Made by a program: the position numbers and the translations under genes
Part shown: positions 34,303-46,198 of the stretch, in pieces
Layout: each line of letters begins with the position of its first letter
How positions within the stretch are numbered: position 1 is the stretch's first letter
The notes under the pieces: generated by a model
Databases searched by the model: none
Told to the model about the DNA's origin: nothing
What the model saw: the letters and a program-made list of their open reading frames with translations, nothing else
Origin: Clavelina lepadiformis
Taxonomy: Eukaryota; Chordata; Ascidiacea; Aplousobranchia; Clavelinidae
NCBI RefSeq assembly: GCF_947623445.1
Contig: NC_135242.1
Location: forward strand, 2,170,001 to 2,234,000
Reading direction: 5' to 3'
Length of the DNA stretch: 64,000 nucleotides

Positions 34303-37300
34303 TCAAACAAGTCGTTCCTCGCTTCCCGTCAGTTCCATGTAATCCCTCATAAGGAGTTGGGCCACAGTTTTTCTCATCCGACAAACTGCTATTACAGTGC
34401 CAGTAATGAAAGCCTGTTACAAAGATATTAATTTAAATTATATTCCTTTTAAAACGTTATCAGGAAATTTTACAAGGAAAATACCAATTATTATATAAAG
34501 CTAATGGTCTTACCAGAACGAACAACCATGAACACCAGTAATATGCGACCCCAAAGACCCAAATTCGATAAAACATCTTCGTCTGTTGTTGCATGGTAAC
34601 AGTCATAATGCACTTATCTGTGTGTACGACATTACTTTAAGTGAAATAATCCTAGATCGAATCGAATTGAGGGTACTGGTGGTTACCTGTTGAAGCATTC
34701 GTGGAACAAAGCTCGCTGTCGTCTCTTTCAGTGACATGATCGTGGACCTGTGGAAGTCCATAAAACTAATAATCGTTCAAGCTTTACTGGTTCTACCCTA
34801 CTCGCTTGTAGTTTAATTGCAGGGAAATAAGAACGTTTTGGAAAGGTCATCTATCCATCCAGTACTCACCAAGTACTTCTGTGTGCCGTATGTGACGTAC
34901 TGTGGGGCGAGCGAATATGCGAGAACTCCCGAGTAAATGGTGACAACGGCCAGCACGAAAGCGCTGAATACAAGCGCTCTAGATGTTGACCGTCTCGGCC
35001 GTAAGTGATGCAACTAAAACAAATACCCCAGTAATATTAGACAAAGCACAAAACACATAGATAATAACGATCCCTGACAACCATAATGCTTCGCGGTGCT
35101 CAGTATTTGACTCGTTGCCGGGATGAGAAAGCTCGAATTTTACCTTTAACCAAAACAACCACATTCCCATGTGCTGCATGCCCGATAATGTGCTGATTAT
35201 GATGTAACAAAGGATCCCTCCAAGTAGGATGTAGTCAAGGGGGTAGGCCTGTGGTGAAACATGATGGTTTTAAACCATTGGCGCAAGTGTAAGTTCTAAT
35301 GTAGAGATACTGAACCGTCACTACATAATACATATATACTCCACAAACTTCATCAATATGTCAGGAAGAAATACGGTGATGTGCTAACAACACAAAAAAC
35401 AAAAATACTTCATGACAGAGCTGGAGTAGAATGTCAAATGGGTTGGTAATTGTGGCTTGATCAAGAATATATCCACTGTACATGCCCGTAGACGACAAAA
35501 GGCGATTTGAACTGAAAAATATTCTTTTTAGACAACAGATTCAGTGCAGAGAGTTATCAATAAAATTCACTTACTTTGAAATGACAATGACAATCACGAT
35601 GAGAAGTGAAAGTAAGTAGAGAATGACACCAAAGAAAGCCTAAAATGAAGACAAGTGTCATTTAATTGGCAAAGTTCGTGCATCCTTGTCAAATATTGCC
35701 AGCAATCATTGACATTGTGACATACTTGGATGCATCGAAACGGTCCATCGCACTGGCCAATCAATGCGTAGCTCCTATGTCTCATGCTGTCACTTTCCAT
35801 CTGAAATTTAAGAAGTTGTTGCGAGTATTGCTCCACCTCTCTTCGTTCCGGTTCACTGAGCGGTCTCTCGTGCGCTTTCTGGGTGAAAATGCAGGACTTG
35901 ACGAAGGTGATCACGTGATGCATTACGCACATTATGTTTATTTTTAATCCGGTAAAAACTAAGTGAAGTTCATACAACAAGAAGCTGAAGAAATGACAAG
36001 TAATGTTTGTGACTGAAATTTTTTATACGATTCCTACTCGTTTACAATCCAAACTTTTGGAACTAATGACTGTGAAGTGTTCGTTATATTCGATCGTCCT
36101 GCTTAGGTTTATATGCAAATGTACCAGTGCCATCTTTGTATCTTGACCATTATAATCACTCAAGACTCAAGAGAATAATGATTTAGGAAAAGACAAAGTA
36201 AAAATGCAGCAAATTTCATAAAGCTTTCAGAAATTTTCAGCTTTTTCTTACCAGATCCGTAAGTTGCTGTAGTTTTTCTGTTATTTCTTCAATTGAGAGA
36301 TCCATGTGTTGCCTCTGCACTTTATCAATTGGTTTCCCCTTGATTAAGTTAATGGGCAATATTGCCATGCCATAAGCCTGGAACGAAAATGTAACAAACT
36401 CAGAAATAGAAAGAAGTGGTTAAGATAGCAGGGACATGTTAATATAACTTATATGTTGAAAAAAGCACAGATCACAACCACAGTAGTACTTTTAAAGATA
36501 ACACAAAGCAACATTTTTCAAATACATAACGCAATGGTATGAAGGACGCTACGATTTTCGTTTGCTCAAACACAAGTTTGTTTGCTTAGTGGTTGCTTAG
36601 TGGTTGTTTGCTTTGTTTGCTTAGTTGTGTTCAGTTCAAACATCTCACAAGATAAGCGAGCCGTTCAAGGACAATAAAACCAATAAATGTGCTGTTCTGT
36701 ACTTTCACATGAATATTTTTTTATCAGAATTAGCAGATCAAGGAATATGACAACGGTCATCTACTGTCAATACGTACTGATATATTAACCACACACTACT
36801 AATACGTACTGTGTAAACAATGCAGCAAATGGCTCCGATAATGCCAAGACAGTTGACCACAAAGTACATTCCGTGTTCCACGGCTGTAAAATTTACTTTC
36901 AATGTCTTTAAGAAAAATAATTAATCATAATTTAAATGAAAACTTCACTCACCAGTGGGAAAGCATCCCTCCATTGAAACGTAGTTTATCTGACTGTAAA
37001 TAGTGCTATTGTGCGAAGGTGTATCACCATTCTGTACCACACCTCTGAAAGTGTATATGCCTGGTCAAAATTATATACATACATAATTGTGTATTCAACT
37101 GAATAACCTTTCTAAAACAAAACAAATAAGTTCAACATCTCTTTTGGTTATTACCCAGCTATAAGCAGGAGACAGAGAAAGACGAACGACACTGATGAAA
37201 ACTGGAATCCGCGAGCAACATTCTAAACAACAAAGGTCACAATAAAGAAGACAAAAAAAAACGTTTTATCAAAATTTATTCTTCCTACAATTTTCTTTGG

Positions 37301-38443
37301 ATGTTTCGCATCTTGAGGTGGATGAGAGAAGTAGGTGAATGGCACAAGTAAAAACATGAACATTAGCATCGCTGCATATAGACCTGAAAAATTAAATACT
37401 TGTGTTTCCTTTGATTGTAAATTCAATGTATAACTTCTCTTGTAGTTATTACCTTGGAATTGTGTATATGCAAAATTTGCATCCATACGCCTACTCGATT
37501 CAAAAAATCAATTTCGGTACCAAATCGTAATCAGCTCTACAAGATTAATATTTACAACTCCATCAGTTGAACAAGATATATCACAAAATAACGCCATGGG
37601 TTACAGTTATTATCGTTACTCACCATTATAACCATAAAATACTGTGGTTTCAACATGATGGATTGTTTCATTGGTAGCCCAGCTCTGTTATGATACATGA
37701 ACCATTTTAGTAAATACTTCAAGAACATCAAAAAGACCGTAATTCTCATGTTTTCAACAAAAAATTGTGTAAGCAAAGAAACAAATTTTGGCATGATTAC
37801 TCGCAGTGAAGTTCTTTGTTTATGTACATATGGTAAACAGTTTTTTTTTAAATCAAAATTCCTTAGGTTATTTATTATAAATCGGCGTGCATGTTGGTGG
37901 GCCTCGTGTACGTGTGTGCCACACTTCCCACAATGGCCGCAACCCACGTTGTCAAACTCAACAATTTCACTAAAATGATGTCAAAAGCAACTTGCAAACA
38001 CTCAAAATTATTTCTTCAATGTCACCTTGCGTAATCCAGAATCTTCTTTTGTAGAAGAAAGAAGATAAACATCGATTGGGATTAAAATGACCAATAATGA
38101 CGAGACAACCACGATTCCGATGGAGACAAAAGCTGCAAGGTAAGTTGAACTTCCTTTGTAATACCAAAAATAAAAGGTGGCCAGAATTAATGCGACCTGT
38201 AAAATATACGTTCCACATAAAATCAGCTTAAGCAGAAGCACAAATAAACCATGCTTAGGCAAATTAATTATAATGCAAAACCTGTAATAATTGGTAAAGA
38301 AGCCTATGGCACTTTATCATACAACCAAAACGCTGAAAAACAGATCAGTTAATAGGCTACTGCAGCCTAAAATACAAACCTACCAGAGCTGCAGCCGGGA
38401 AGGGCAAACTTGCTGCCAGAGTAACGTTCTGTGGTAGAGACAT
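34303..38443 (-). CDS. LMBRD1: LMBRD1, lysosomal cobalamin transport protein
   Basis: Sixteen exons, 530 residues (human protein 540): 38443-38384, 38196-38026, 37684-37624, 37383-37289, 37222-37155, 37044-36953, 36883-36810, 36377-36252, 35878-35726, 35639-35575, 35511-35409, 35248-35144, 35013-34870, 34747-34687, 34617-34514, 34413-34303. All junctions are GT-AG and in phase. Diagnostic matches to human LMBRD1 are LIPIDVYLLS, SWATNETIHHVETTVFYGYN, AYGMAILPINLIKG, the charged loop ERREVEQYSQQLLKF, SSTGMYSGYIL, YPLDYILLGG, SGMQHMGMWLFWLK, YSLAPQYVTYGTQKYL and CIMTVTMQQQTKMFYRIW. Nine or so membrane segments are implied. LMBRD1 works with ABCD4 to bring vitamin B12 out of the lysosome and also acts in receptor endocytosis (family knowledge). 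The cytosolic C-terminal tail is shorter than in human and lacks the acidic end. Confidence 0.95.
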
Positions 38444-38462
38444 AATTGCTACAATGGCGATA

Positions 38463-39387
38463 CTGGAATGTGCAACTGTCAACTAATTGCTTAGATCTTT
38501 TAAGCGATTTTCTTCGGGCGTATTTCAGTATTTACACACCTTTTTTCAAGTCATAATTCAACTAGCATATCAGACCTAGCAACGTATGTTTACGGCAGTG
38601 CTTAACAACTAAATCCATCGATTCAGCATCGCATGCTGACCTGGAAACAAAGTTCGTCACGTTTAGTGATTTACCAATGTTGTTATCCTGGCTTTCCATT
38701 GCTTTTGGATTGCCATAATATCATCAACATCGAGTTTAGAAGAGTTATTACGTCATAAATTTACCTATATTACCTCATTTCTCATTAAAAATTTGATGCC
38801 ACAAAATTGAATAGCAACATTTTAACGCTTAAATTAATAAGATTGGTGACTACGTTAGAAAACGGGATTATTATAGAGTCAAACTGCAAAGTTTGGCATA
38901 GGCGCACTCAATACAGCTTTCCATGAGCATCATTGGCACACTTTAGTCGCGCTATTTTGCACTTAATGACTTCTATGCACTTAATTTTCAATTGATTTAA
39001 AGATTAAATAAGTCAACTGTGTACATTACTACATTTAAGTGCGCACTTTCATAATGAATTCGGAAAGTTTCATTGCGTCTGAGTATTTTTGCGCACTGGC
39101 CTTTGCAATATATATTGTAGTCAATAAATTAGACTTCAAAGCTACTTTTCTGTGAGGGGAAATCCCTGCTTCAGATCGTTTTTACTGCGCACTCAAGCTT
39201 GTTCCAATTCTTGTCAAAAGACCAGCATTAAAATGCACTCATTAAAATCAATGATGTCTGTGTGTGGGGAGTTGTTTAGTGCTGTGTTTACATCTACCTT
39301 TGACATAATATATATGGAATACTTAACATGGCAATCTGGTGTTGCTTCAATATTCAACACCTTTGAAAACAAACTACCTTCAAGTAC
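38463..39387. other. Upstream region of LMBRD1 with an interspersed repeat
   Basis: No gene seen. Positions about 38960-39035 match 56935-57025 in inverse orientation (shared core TTGATTTAAAGATTAAATAA), so this is an interspersed repeat of unknown family. Confidence 0.5.
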
Positions 39388-39396
39388 TCTCAAAAG
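39388..39396. repeat. 9-bp target-site duplication, left copy
   Basis: TCTCAAAAG, repeated at 39828-39836 on the other side of the minisatellite element. Confidence 0.85.
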
Positions 39397-39827
39397 GGTG
39401 GTCGGACGATTCAACCCACGGACGATTCAACCCACGGACGATTCAACCCACGGACGATTCAACCCAGGACGATTCAACCCACGGACGATTCAACCCGCGG
39501 ACGACTCAACCCGCGGACGATTCAACCCGCGGACCATTCAACCCACGGACGATTCAACCCACGGACGATTCAACCCACGGACGATTCAACCCACGGACGA
39601 TTCAACCCACGGACGATTCAACCCAGGACGATTCAACCCACGGACGATTCAACCCGCGGACGATTTAACCCGCGGACCATTCAACCCCGGACGATTCAAC
39701 CCCGGACGATTCAACCCCGGACGATTCAATCCAGGACGATTCAACCCACGGTCGACGATTCAATCCAATCGTCCTGGGTTGAATCGTCCGGGGTTGAATC
39801 GTCCGTGGGTTGAATCGACCTGGAACC
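39397..39827. mobile_element. Second foldback-like minisatellite element (431 bp)
   Basis: It begins GGTGGTCGGACG and ends CGACCTGGAACC, so its two ends are those of the 4581-5931 element read in reverse. The long arm (about 39405-39760) has about 22 units of GGACGATTCAACCCAC type. The short arm (about 39768-39827) has four inverted units, and there is almost no loop. Flanked by TCTCAAAAG on both sides. The ends are conserved while the arrays differ in length, as expected of one family whose arrays change copy number. No gene. Confidence 0.9.
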
Positions 39828-39836
39828 TCTCAAAAG
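39828..39836. repeat. 9-bp target-site duplication, right copy
   Basis: TCTCAAAAG, identical to 39388-39396. Confidence 0.85.
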
Positions 39837-41224
39837 CAATGCTCTACTGCTTGGTGCCCTGAACCGGTTTGTTTCGCCGTAAATGAGACCATTACAGAAC
39901 TCACAACATCAATTTTAGATAAAATTGATGTTGCATATAAAATATATCACGTAAGGCTCCATACATAATGCAGCATTCAGTAATAATTGTTAATCACCTA
40001 TCCTAACAATGACAAATTACACGTACACAACGGATAGAAAGAAATTACGAACTCAACATATCCAGCAGCCTGAAAACCCTTCAAATGGCGTACAGTTTTT
40101 AGTATGAAAATAATGCAGCAAGACTTCACAGAATAAATGGCACGAAATAATTGATATGAATAACTTGGTAAGCCACATTAACATTTGAGCATGTGCTAAT
40201 ACAGACTAGAATTTCACTGGCATATTGTGTAAATACAAAAACATTAATGTACGTATTTTTAAAAGAAAACAGTGTGTATCTTGACAGGGAGCATTACCAG
40301 TAAGATTTATGAGTATTTTTAACTGTAAAAACCAATGCAAAATAACATGCTTGCAGCAGTATTTGCATGCATGGCAGCCTGAAAAGATTTGAACATAGAA
40401 AAGCAAAACATTTGTGTTCAGGATATGATACAATACTTACTACAGACATTCTGTCAGTCAAAATTTTTTGAACGTATTCAAAAGTGACGTGTACAGAGAG
40501 AAAAAACAAAATGACTAAAACAAGACGCAACAGCGAAGTAAGAAGTTCTGACACAAAAAAACATAAGCTATAAGAAGTGTTTTACACAATTCGAAACTGA
40601 AGTGAAATGACACAGTTTTGAAATCAACACAAACGCAGATTTTAAACGTCCTGATTTTCTTAGGGTTAGTTAAATTGCAAATGCATTTAAAATTGTTTGA
40701 ATAAAAAATCATAATATTTCACGATATAGTCAATCTGAATACTTTTTTGATGATAAATTTCTTTTACAAAAAACTAAATCTTGACCTTGACACAATTGAC
40801 TGCACTCTCAACAACTCTAGTGTTAACTTGGCAATCACACCTAAAGCGACACAGACTTTGCACAGTGTTAAATATCTCGCATAGTTATTATCACAAAACT
40901 GGGCATGTTTGAACAATAAAGTTATAATTTATAAAACATTTACGTTTTACTACAAATAAAATCAGCAGATTCTTTCAAATTTACAAAGGTCTTTGACTGA
41001 AATTGTTATCTTAGTACGAGTTTAGATTGAAATGGTGGTAATGGCAAATAGCTTTGGCAAAATAAAACAAAATAATTACAGCAAACCATGAGAATATATT
41101 TAAGGTAGATAAATATACAGTCTTGACATAGATAAGTTGAAAGCAGTACTGCATATATACATTATTCCGAGATAATCTTGTGAAGAATTAATTTGTTGGT
41201 TTTAACACAAACATTGATACAATA
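39837..41224. other. Downstream region of the Rab gene
   Basis: 1.4 kb of very AT-rich DNA, probably the Rab 3' UTR in its right part. Several short minus-strand ORFs at 40206-40712 show no domain and no splice pattern that I trust. Confidence 0.45.
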
Positions 41225-42299
41225 TTAGCAACATGTACTTTTAACTGGTTTTGTTCTGCTCCCCAAACCAAACACTGTATTAGGCTCTTCCTGTAGATTG
41301 CTGCTTGAGTGTTTTTCGAGCAACACAGTAGCCAATTTGATGAATGATGCTTCTATGTTAGTATTGTCCTTTGCAGATGTTTCTATGTAATCAACTACGG
41401 AGTAATAGCTACCAACTTTTGCACATTCCTCTCGCGAAACCGCACGTTCTTCCGTTAGGTCACATTTATTCCCTACAAAGTATAACGTGAAGATTAGAGT
41501 GGATTATTCTGCGTGATTTACACCATTGTGAAACTTCCTAGGCACGTGCTATTTAAAAACGTAAGTAATCCAGAGTAATCCATTTATGTTTGCACAAATA
41601 TGAATGGTTTTCATCGAAACATATCTGCAGGCTGATATGTACCTATCAATAACTTTGACACGTTTTCTTCGCAAAACTTGGAAACATCATTCATCCACTT
41701 TTCAACGTTAAGAAATGTTGATTGTCTCGTTAAATCAAAAGCACACACGACTCCATTTGCACTACGGTAGTAAGATTGGGTTATCGTTCGAAACCTTTCC
41801 TGGCCAGCTGTGTCCCACACCTACATAAAAAAAAATAGAAAAACATATGCATGAAAGGAATGTGGAAAAACATAACACACTGTCTAACAGAATTTTAATT
41901 CAAGGCTTCAAACTGTCATATTCAAATTTTTGTCGGCCACAACAGTATACTTAAATGGAGTATATACATAACTGTGTAGACAATGTTCAACTTTGTCTTT
42001 TCAATCTTAAGTTTAAATACATGAGGCATTGAACTTTTATCATGCACAATTATGTCTGCAATGAAATATAACAAATATTCCTACAATTCAAGCAATTGCG
42101 TTACCTGCAGTTTGATTTTCTTGCCATTAACTTCACATGATTTCATGCAAAAATCCACCCCGATTGTGCTTGCTTGAGACTCCACCCAGACCCCACTTTT
42201 GAATCTTTGAACTATGCATGTTTTCCCGACACCAGCATCTCCTATCAGTACTATTTTGAATAAGTAATCGTAAGGTTCTGTATCATTGTTTGGGTTCAT
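41225..42299 (-). CDS. RAB43: Rab GTPase, Rab19/Rab43-like
   Basis: Three exons, 42299-42105, 41820-41643, 41472-41225, giving 206 residues. P-loop GDAGVGKT (20-27), switch I T45 in STIGVDF, switch II WDTAGQE (67-73), NKCD (126-129), ETSAK (155-159). The end STCC carries the double cysteine that Rab proteins have geranylgeranylated. [15 protein letters not shown] and the STIGVDF.MK effector region are closest to Rab43 and Rab19. Those Rabs act at the Golgi and in ciliary traffic. I chose the first in-frame ATG ([14 protein letters not shown]). The frame stays open back to an acceptor at 42347, so extra upstream coding sequence cannot be excluded. Whether it is Rab43 or Rab19 needs a tree. Confidence 0.9.
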
Positions 42300-42346
42300 G
42301 TCAAGAGAAGTATGACTCAGTTCTCTTTTCAATGCATTGCTATAGC

Positions 42347-44109
42347 CTGTCAAAAATGACAATACAAAACAAGTTTATACGTTATATCATTTAAAGGAAG
42401 TAACTTTGATAGGTCTCTTATACTTTTACACTCCTGAATGGTAAGGAGTTATGACTTATGAGGTCATAAAAAGAAATTATGACATAATAATTTCTCATTA
42501 GACCTGTTCCGAGTTACAGTAGCCTGTGATGGTTACGTCACGAGTCATGAGTTGTTTTTCGAAATGCTTGAATTTTATTCTGAGATCTTGCATTCAATTG
42601 TTGACCAGACTTAAATTCTCCTTAATGACGTTCAGATAAATTACCTCGCTTGAACTGGTGTGCCACATATATATAGCGATGTAATGTTTGCAATCTTTCC
42701 TTTTTACGTGATCGAATTCACTGGTTAATACAGCGCAATGTAACATGCAGTAAGCTTTTACCGAAGGTGGAAGCCTTCGTGTCTGATAATAAATAAAAAT
42801 GGGAAAATTATTATTTAGTAATATGTATAGAAAGAATTAAGCAACTAACAGCATAGTCACGCCGTTTGAGAAATGAGAACTCATATCATCGAAGCAGAAG
42901 TAAAACAAGTTATCAACCTTCAATCGTCCTCGCTCATATTGTAACAATTACCGCCAGCATACACGGTCATTATGACAGATGAGTTTGTTGTGTAATACTT
43001 CACACAAGTAATGCACAAACGCTTTTTATTTGTCATAAGCCAACTTGTTTTGGGTGGCATGACTTTTCTTATTGCCTGTAATTTAATCAACAATAGAAGT
43101 TGTCAACCCAAGTTGATTCTTTTTCAAATTGCAAGCGTTTTGGGCATTGGATTGTAGCGTTCGTGATAGCCTAATAATTGCAATAATTTATACAAATTGG
43201 CATTTGCATGAGTTTTTGTATTTTTCTCCAGTTTAGATAATGTAATGTTTGCAAAAGCTTCGTATTTCGTGCTAAGCTCTTATTCAAACAAGGAATTCTA
43301 ACCGACATATTTGACGCAGATTGAAGTATTTCAAATAGTACTGTTTTCACGGCGTAAAGTTTGAAGTGTACTTGATGAAATGTTTGGATGACGTAGATTC
43401 GTAGAATAATAGATATTACGTATATATACGTAGCAATGATAAAAATAACATGGCGTTAGCTGATTGGCTGACGTGTATGATATAAAAGGTTAAGCTTGGT
43501 TCAAATCGTCCTGGCTGCTCTGGCACGCTGGCGAGTTTCTGCAAGGGCTTGTCTATTCAGGACTTGCTAGTACTTCTCACGGTTTTTAGTTTTGGATCTG
43601 TTTTACGTTTTGGCTTATTCAGTATTGAATTCAAGTGATAGTTCTATTCAAATGTGGAATGGTGATGAATTGGTTTCGATGTGACAACTTATTCGGACAA
43701 TATAACAATTAGACTTTATGTTATTGGTGTTGATTTGAAGAAACATTATTGAGACAACAAACGCAACGGAGTCATAGACAATTAGCTCGGAGTCAAACAG
43801 ACTAGCCTTGGCCTTAGGCCATCCCCTAAGCTACCATCATACACCACCATTCCCATAGGATCGTAAGGATTTCACTGAGGTAGGTAGCATATGAATTTCG
43901 TTACACAAGCAATTAGATTAGGAGAGAAGCTACACAAAGAGTAGATTTTAATTTCAAACTTTTATTGGAGTTAGGTGGCAGTCTAGGCTAATAATTTTGG
44001 GTCTCATAGTTTTACACCGCCTTGAAGGCCTGAATGAGAAGGGGTTATAAGGTAATAAAAAAGAAATGACGTATTAAATCCACAATATTCGAAGCTCTTA
44101 ATTTTTTTT
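42347..44109. other. Intergenic stretch upstream of the Rab gene
   Basis: No gene recognised. About 43045-43180 resembles 28990-29110 (GTTGATTCTTTTTCAAATTGCAA against TTTGATTCTTTTTCAAATTACAA types), pointing to an interspersed repeat. A shorter match to the same repeat's left end lies near 42497. Confidence 0.4.
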
Positions 44110-45965
44110 GAGGTACTGTATGAGCTATTCAAAAAAATTCTTGATTAACTATTTCTTTTCAACCCGAATGGTAACGGCCTTATATAACCGATCTATAGTA
44201 CCTAGCCTAGTATAAAAGCGCACAACGCCACCTATTGAATTATACATTATAACTATCGAACCTATCGAACGCCACCTTCAACGATTCTATGCCAGTAACC
44301 CTATAATTTTTGCTTCTTACCTCAAAAGAGGCGTATGTATGTTTTCTGGAATGGAATAAATTTGAATTCATTGTCAGTTTAATAAAAATGCCAGCGTGTT
44401 CTTGGCCTGCCTGCAAACATTTCGCTTTCCCAAAAGTTCCGCCAACTACCAAAGCATGCGGCCCTTCACTATTTAGTATTTACAGTCAGCAGGCGCAACT
44501 ATCAATAAACTATTGTTAACACCAGTCTGTCAAAAATCCGCACTGATCCCAATAAAATATAAAATTAAAGAACGTATATTTGTTGATGAGTATGTGACGT
44601 CATTAGCCACGAAAACATTATTCATCTTGCGTCACCCTCATTCAAACACAAAACCCAACATTTCATCAAATTAAGGAACAAATTTAAGGCATTTTGAGAA
44701 GAAATGAATTAAAATGCAAAAAAAATTTAATTTTAGTATCAAGTCTGCATTGGAATATTGTATTTCTGAATTGTCTGTATTGGAAGGCTTAATCCGGTAA
44801 ATTCGGTGTAACGGAGCATTAATCCTACTTTGGGCTGTACAGTGTAATTTTCTTGGTATTTGTTGATTGTTAAGATGGCGAGCTTTAAAACCACAAACAT
44901 AAACTCTGCATTTCTTTGAATCAAGAAAAATTTTTTCTGGTTCCTGGCAAGTGAGTGTTTAAATGTTATCTGGACTTATATAACTTCACTTTTCTTGCGT
45001 TGATCAGCTCGTATGAAATTCTTGAGTCATTGCGCCAGGTACAGGGTTCGCAGGCAAACCTGTTTTGCATGCAAATATCTTGCAAGGAATTCGTCGACGA
45101 TCACGATACCAAAACCCAGCCAAAAGAAAAGTGGCTTTATCTGGCGTGGTAAAAACACAAAAAAACTAATCTTAGCTCCAAGCATTAAAGCATTAGCCAT
45201 ATTTTGACTACACAACGTTTTGACCGGAGGCCATTTATTTTAAGGGGTATGGCAATTCAAAAAATCTTTTTGGCTAACTATTTCTTTTTAATCCACACGG
45301 TTATATAACCAATATAAACGGCCAATAAAATATAAAATTAAAGAACGTATATTTGTTGATGAGTATGTGACGTCATTAGCCACGTAAACATGATTCATCT
45401 TACGTCACCCTCATTCAAACACAAAACCCAACATTTCTTTAAGAGATCGAGTTCAAAACAGGCTGAGATTAAATGAATTAACAGGTAAAAATATTTGGTA
45501 TTTTTAGTATCAAGTCTGCATTGGAATATTGTGTTTTTGTATTGTCCGTATTGGAAGATTTAACTCGGTAAATTCGGTTTAACCGAGCATTAATCCTACT
45601 TTGGGCTGTACAGTGTAATTTTCTTTGTATTTGCGGATATTTGGTAAACGTCGCAAAATCTTCATTTCTTTGAATCAAAAAAATTTCCTGGTTCCCGGCA
45701 AGTTATTGTTTAGATGTTATCTGGACTTATATAACTTCACTTTTCTTGCGCTGGTTAGCTCGTATGAAATTCCTGAGTTATTGCGCCAGGTACCGGGTTC
45801 GCAGCAAACCTGTTTATCTTGCAAGTAATCCGTCGAGGGTCATGATACAAAAACCCAGCCAAAGGAAAGCTGGTCTTAGCTGTTGTGGTAAAAACATGAA
45901 ATGCTAGCTCCAGGTATTAGAAGTCATATTTTGACCGCATTACGTTTTGACCGGAGGCCATTTAA
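44110..45965. repeat. Tandem duplication, two units of about 0.7-1.1 kb
   Basis: 44545-45235 and about 45318-45965 match closely (ATATTTGTTGATGAGTATGT, GTGACGTCATTAGCCACG, GACCGGAGGCCATTTA). The match extends left (44110-44200 with 45240-45317), but 44215-44540 has no counterpart in unit 2. No conserved frame survives in both units, so it appears non-coding. Confidence 0.8.
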
Positions 45966-46198
45966 ACTTCATGACTAATAAGGCTGTTAATGGAATCAGT
46001 AAGATCGAAAAAATGTGGTAAACATGTTTTTCCTATATATAAAGGCGTATAGGATCGATTCAGGCAAGATGAGCTGGGAAAGTTTGTCTTATTTTTTTAA
46101 GGCGGTCATACAGTGATACCATTGCACTGTAACAAGTTTAAGAGGAGATTTTTGCTTACAGTTCCTATAATTTTCGAGATTTCGGCATTGAATGAAAT

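Noticed and set aside
34087-34431. 114-residue plus-strand ORF
   Set aside because: It is antisense to the last LMBRD1 exon (34413-34303), which matches the human protein.
37453-37490. Possible LMBRD1 exon encoding MDANFAYTQFQ
   Set aside because: The exon at 37684-37624 fits the human sequence and joins in phase to 37383; including this one adds residues with no counterpart.
39152-39862. 236-residue repetitive ORF
   Set aside because: Same minisatellite artefact, joined by chance to upstream non-coding sequence.
44739-45678. Minus-strand ORFs beginning MIQRN in both units of the tandem duplication
   Set aside because: After the first residues the two copies diverge in frame, so the reading is not under protein constraint.
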